This document shows positions 63,160-64,000 of a stretch of 64,000 nt of DNA, one piece after another. The notes beneath the pieces are model-generated. The model made no database searches. It was not told the DNA's origin and saw nothing but the letters and a program-made list of their open reading frames with translations. This DNA is from Gelatoporia subvermispora B (Eukaryota > Basidiomycota > Agaricomycetes > Polyporales > Gelatoporiaceae). The translations under genes and the position numbers were made by a program. The DNA is taken from positions 446,556 to 510,555 of the forward strand of contig KB445793.1 in NCBI GenBank assembly GCA_000320605.2. The letters run 5' to 3'. Numbering within the stretch: the stretch's first letter is position 1; every line of letters begins with the position of its first letter.

Positions 63160-63857
63160 TTTCTGTAATTATTAAGAACGTTACTTACATATATATGATA
63201 TTTGGACTTGGAAATGGGGAACGAGCTATCTGGGCTGAGATCGTGTTTTCGCCTTTGTACGTCTTGTTTCCATTGTGGCTATACTTCATCACAGCCGATA
63301 CGTCAGAAAACCTACTCGATTCCATACGTATAGTACGAGATCTTCATAATAACGGAGTCGCAGACTGTCACAAGTCTTACATATTCGGCGGTTACATTCG
63401 GGACAATGATCGAAGAAATGAGCTTATGCGCGGATCGAAACATTCCATGACGACATCGCTAATGGTGTGAATTTTGACTTGTCTCCTCCTCAGTCCTCAT
63501 CACTCTGAGCTTCTTCCTTCTCTTTTCTTTTCTCCTTTCTGCGGTTCAAGAGACTCTTATTCACCGCTTTCCTGCTAATCACTTTTCACACTCGCATCAA
63601 TTGGTCGGGCCTGAATACATTACTGAGGCCTCAGTTTCATCGAACTGTAGAGTCCTCGTCTTCATCCGTGATTTTCTTTTGCGATTCATCAGCGGCACAC
63701 CAACATTCACCAATCCTCGAACGCTCAGTCTAGCGCCTGCAGACAATCGAGGTGGCCGGGCCGAGGTAGCCGCCGACAACTGCCTCCGTGCGAGATCTGA
63801 CTGAATAGCCTGGTGCCGTGTCAACCTCAGATCGATACAGCTCTACCAACTCTGAGT
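63160..63857. other. Intergenic between F-box paralog 4 and SDR gene
   Basis: 3' end of paralog 4 and promoter of the dehydrogenase gene. A CT-rich stretch at about 63480-63545 is typical of fungal promoters. No other gene is supported. Confidence 0.45.
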
Positions 63858-64000
63858 ATGGCCAAAGTAGCAATAATCACAGGTGCATCTTCCGGTAGGT
63901 GCTGCGCGATTTTTGGCCACGATCGTAAGGACAAGATGTACTGACTTCCTACGTATCGGACTAGGCATTGGTCGTGTGAGTGCGGTCGCACTATCAAAGA
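63858..64000 (+). CDS. Short-chain dehydrogenase/reductase, 5' end only
   Basis: Exon 1 (63858-63894) and the start of exon 2 (63965 onward) join to MAKVAIITGASSGIGRVSAV. This holds the TGxxxGIG nucleotide-binding motif of the classical SDR family, interrupted by a 70-nt intron after the second Ser. The gene runs off the window end, so catalytic residues and substrate cannot be judged. Confidence 0.85.

Overview
The window is genomic DNA from a filamentous basidiomycete fungus, most likely an Agaricomycete with a wood-decay type enzyme set. The evidence is the gene architecture: many introns, nearly all about 50-60 nt with GT-AG ends. The gene content also fits: a GH11 xylanase with a fungal CBM1, several members of a basidiomycete-style F-box family, a GPI-anchored secreted protein and a seven-helix membrane protein. 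I rebuilt the spliced genes by hand. In every complete multi-exon model the exon lengths add up to a whole number of codons, and the family motifs come out intact across the junctions.

Left part (1-17.2 kb): a single-pass membrane protein with a cytoplasmic SH3 domain (269-2455, +), then a FYRN/FYRC nuclear protein (3678-6036, -). A large non-coding tract follows. It holds a duplicated 3' end of an ABC transporter gene (8020-8424) and a nested minisatellite (8425-9330). Next comes the intact parent gene, a 1,593-aa ABCC transporter spread over 42 exons (10229-17224, -), several of them tiny.

Middle (17.9-48.7 kb): two F-box paralogs on the minus strand; a HAD phosphatase of the glycerol-3-phosphatase type with a CRE and TATA promoter; a GPI-anchored secreted protein; and a long Ser-rich protein of unknown role. 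Rad4/XPC (nucleotide-excision repair) is followed tail to tail by the tRNA m1A58 methyltransferase catalytic subunit TRM61. Then come a PAS protein and a seven-helix membrane protein. The stretch 44.6-47.4 kb has no convincing gene.

Right part (49.3-64 kb): a RecQ-family DNA helicase in 28 exons, tail to tail with the N-terminal amidase NTA1. Then two more F-box paralogs on the plus strand flank the GH11-CBM1 xylanase. The start of a short-chain dehydrogenase is cut by the window end.

There are no operons; genes sit as convergent or divergent pairs. The most notable signals are: a conserved inverted repeat with fixed spacing, at nearly the same distance upstream of two distant F-box paralogs; microexons that carry catalytic motifs in the ABCC and RecQ genes; two GC-AG introns with the same donor; a truncated gene copy next to a higher-order minisatellite; and three SUMO-interaction-like motifs in the RecQ tail. 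No tRNA, rRNA, CRISPR array or intact transposon was seen.
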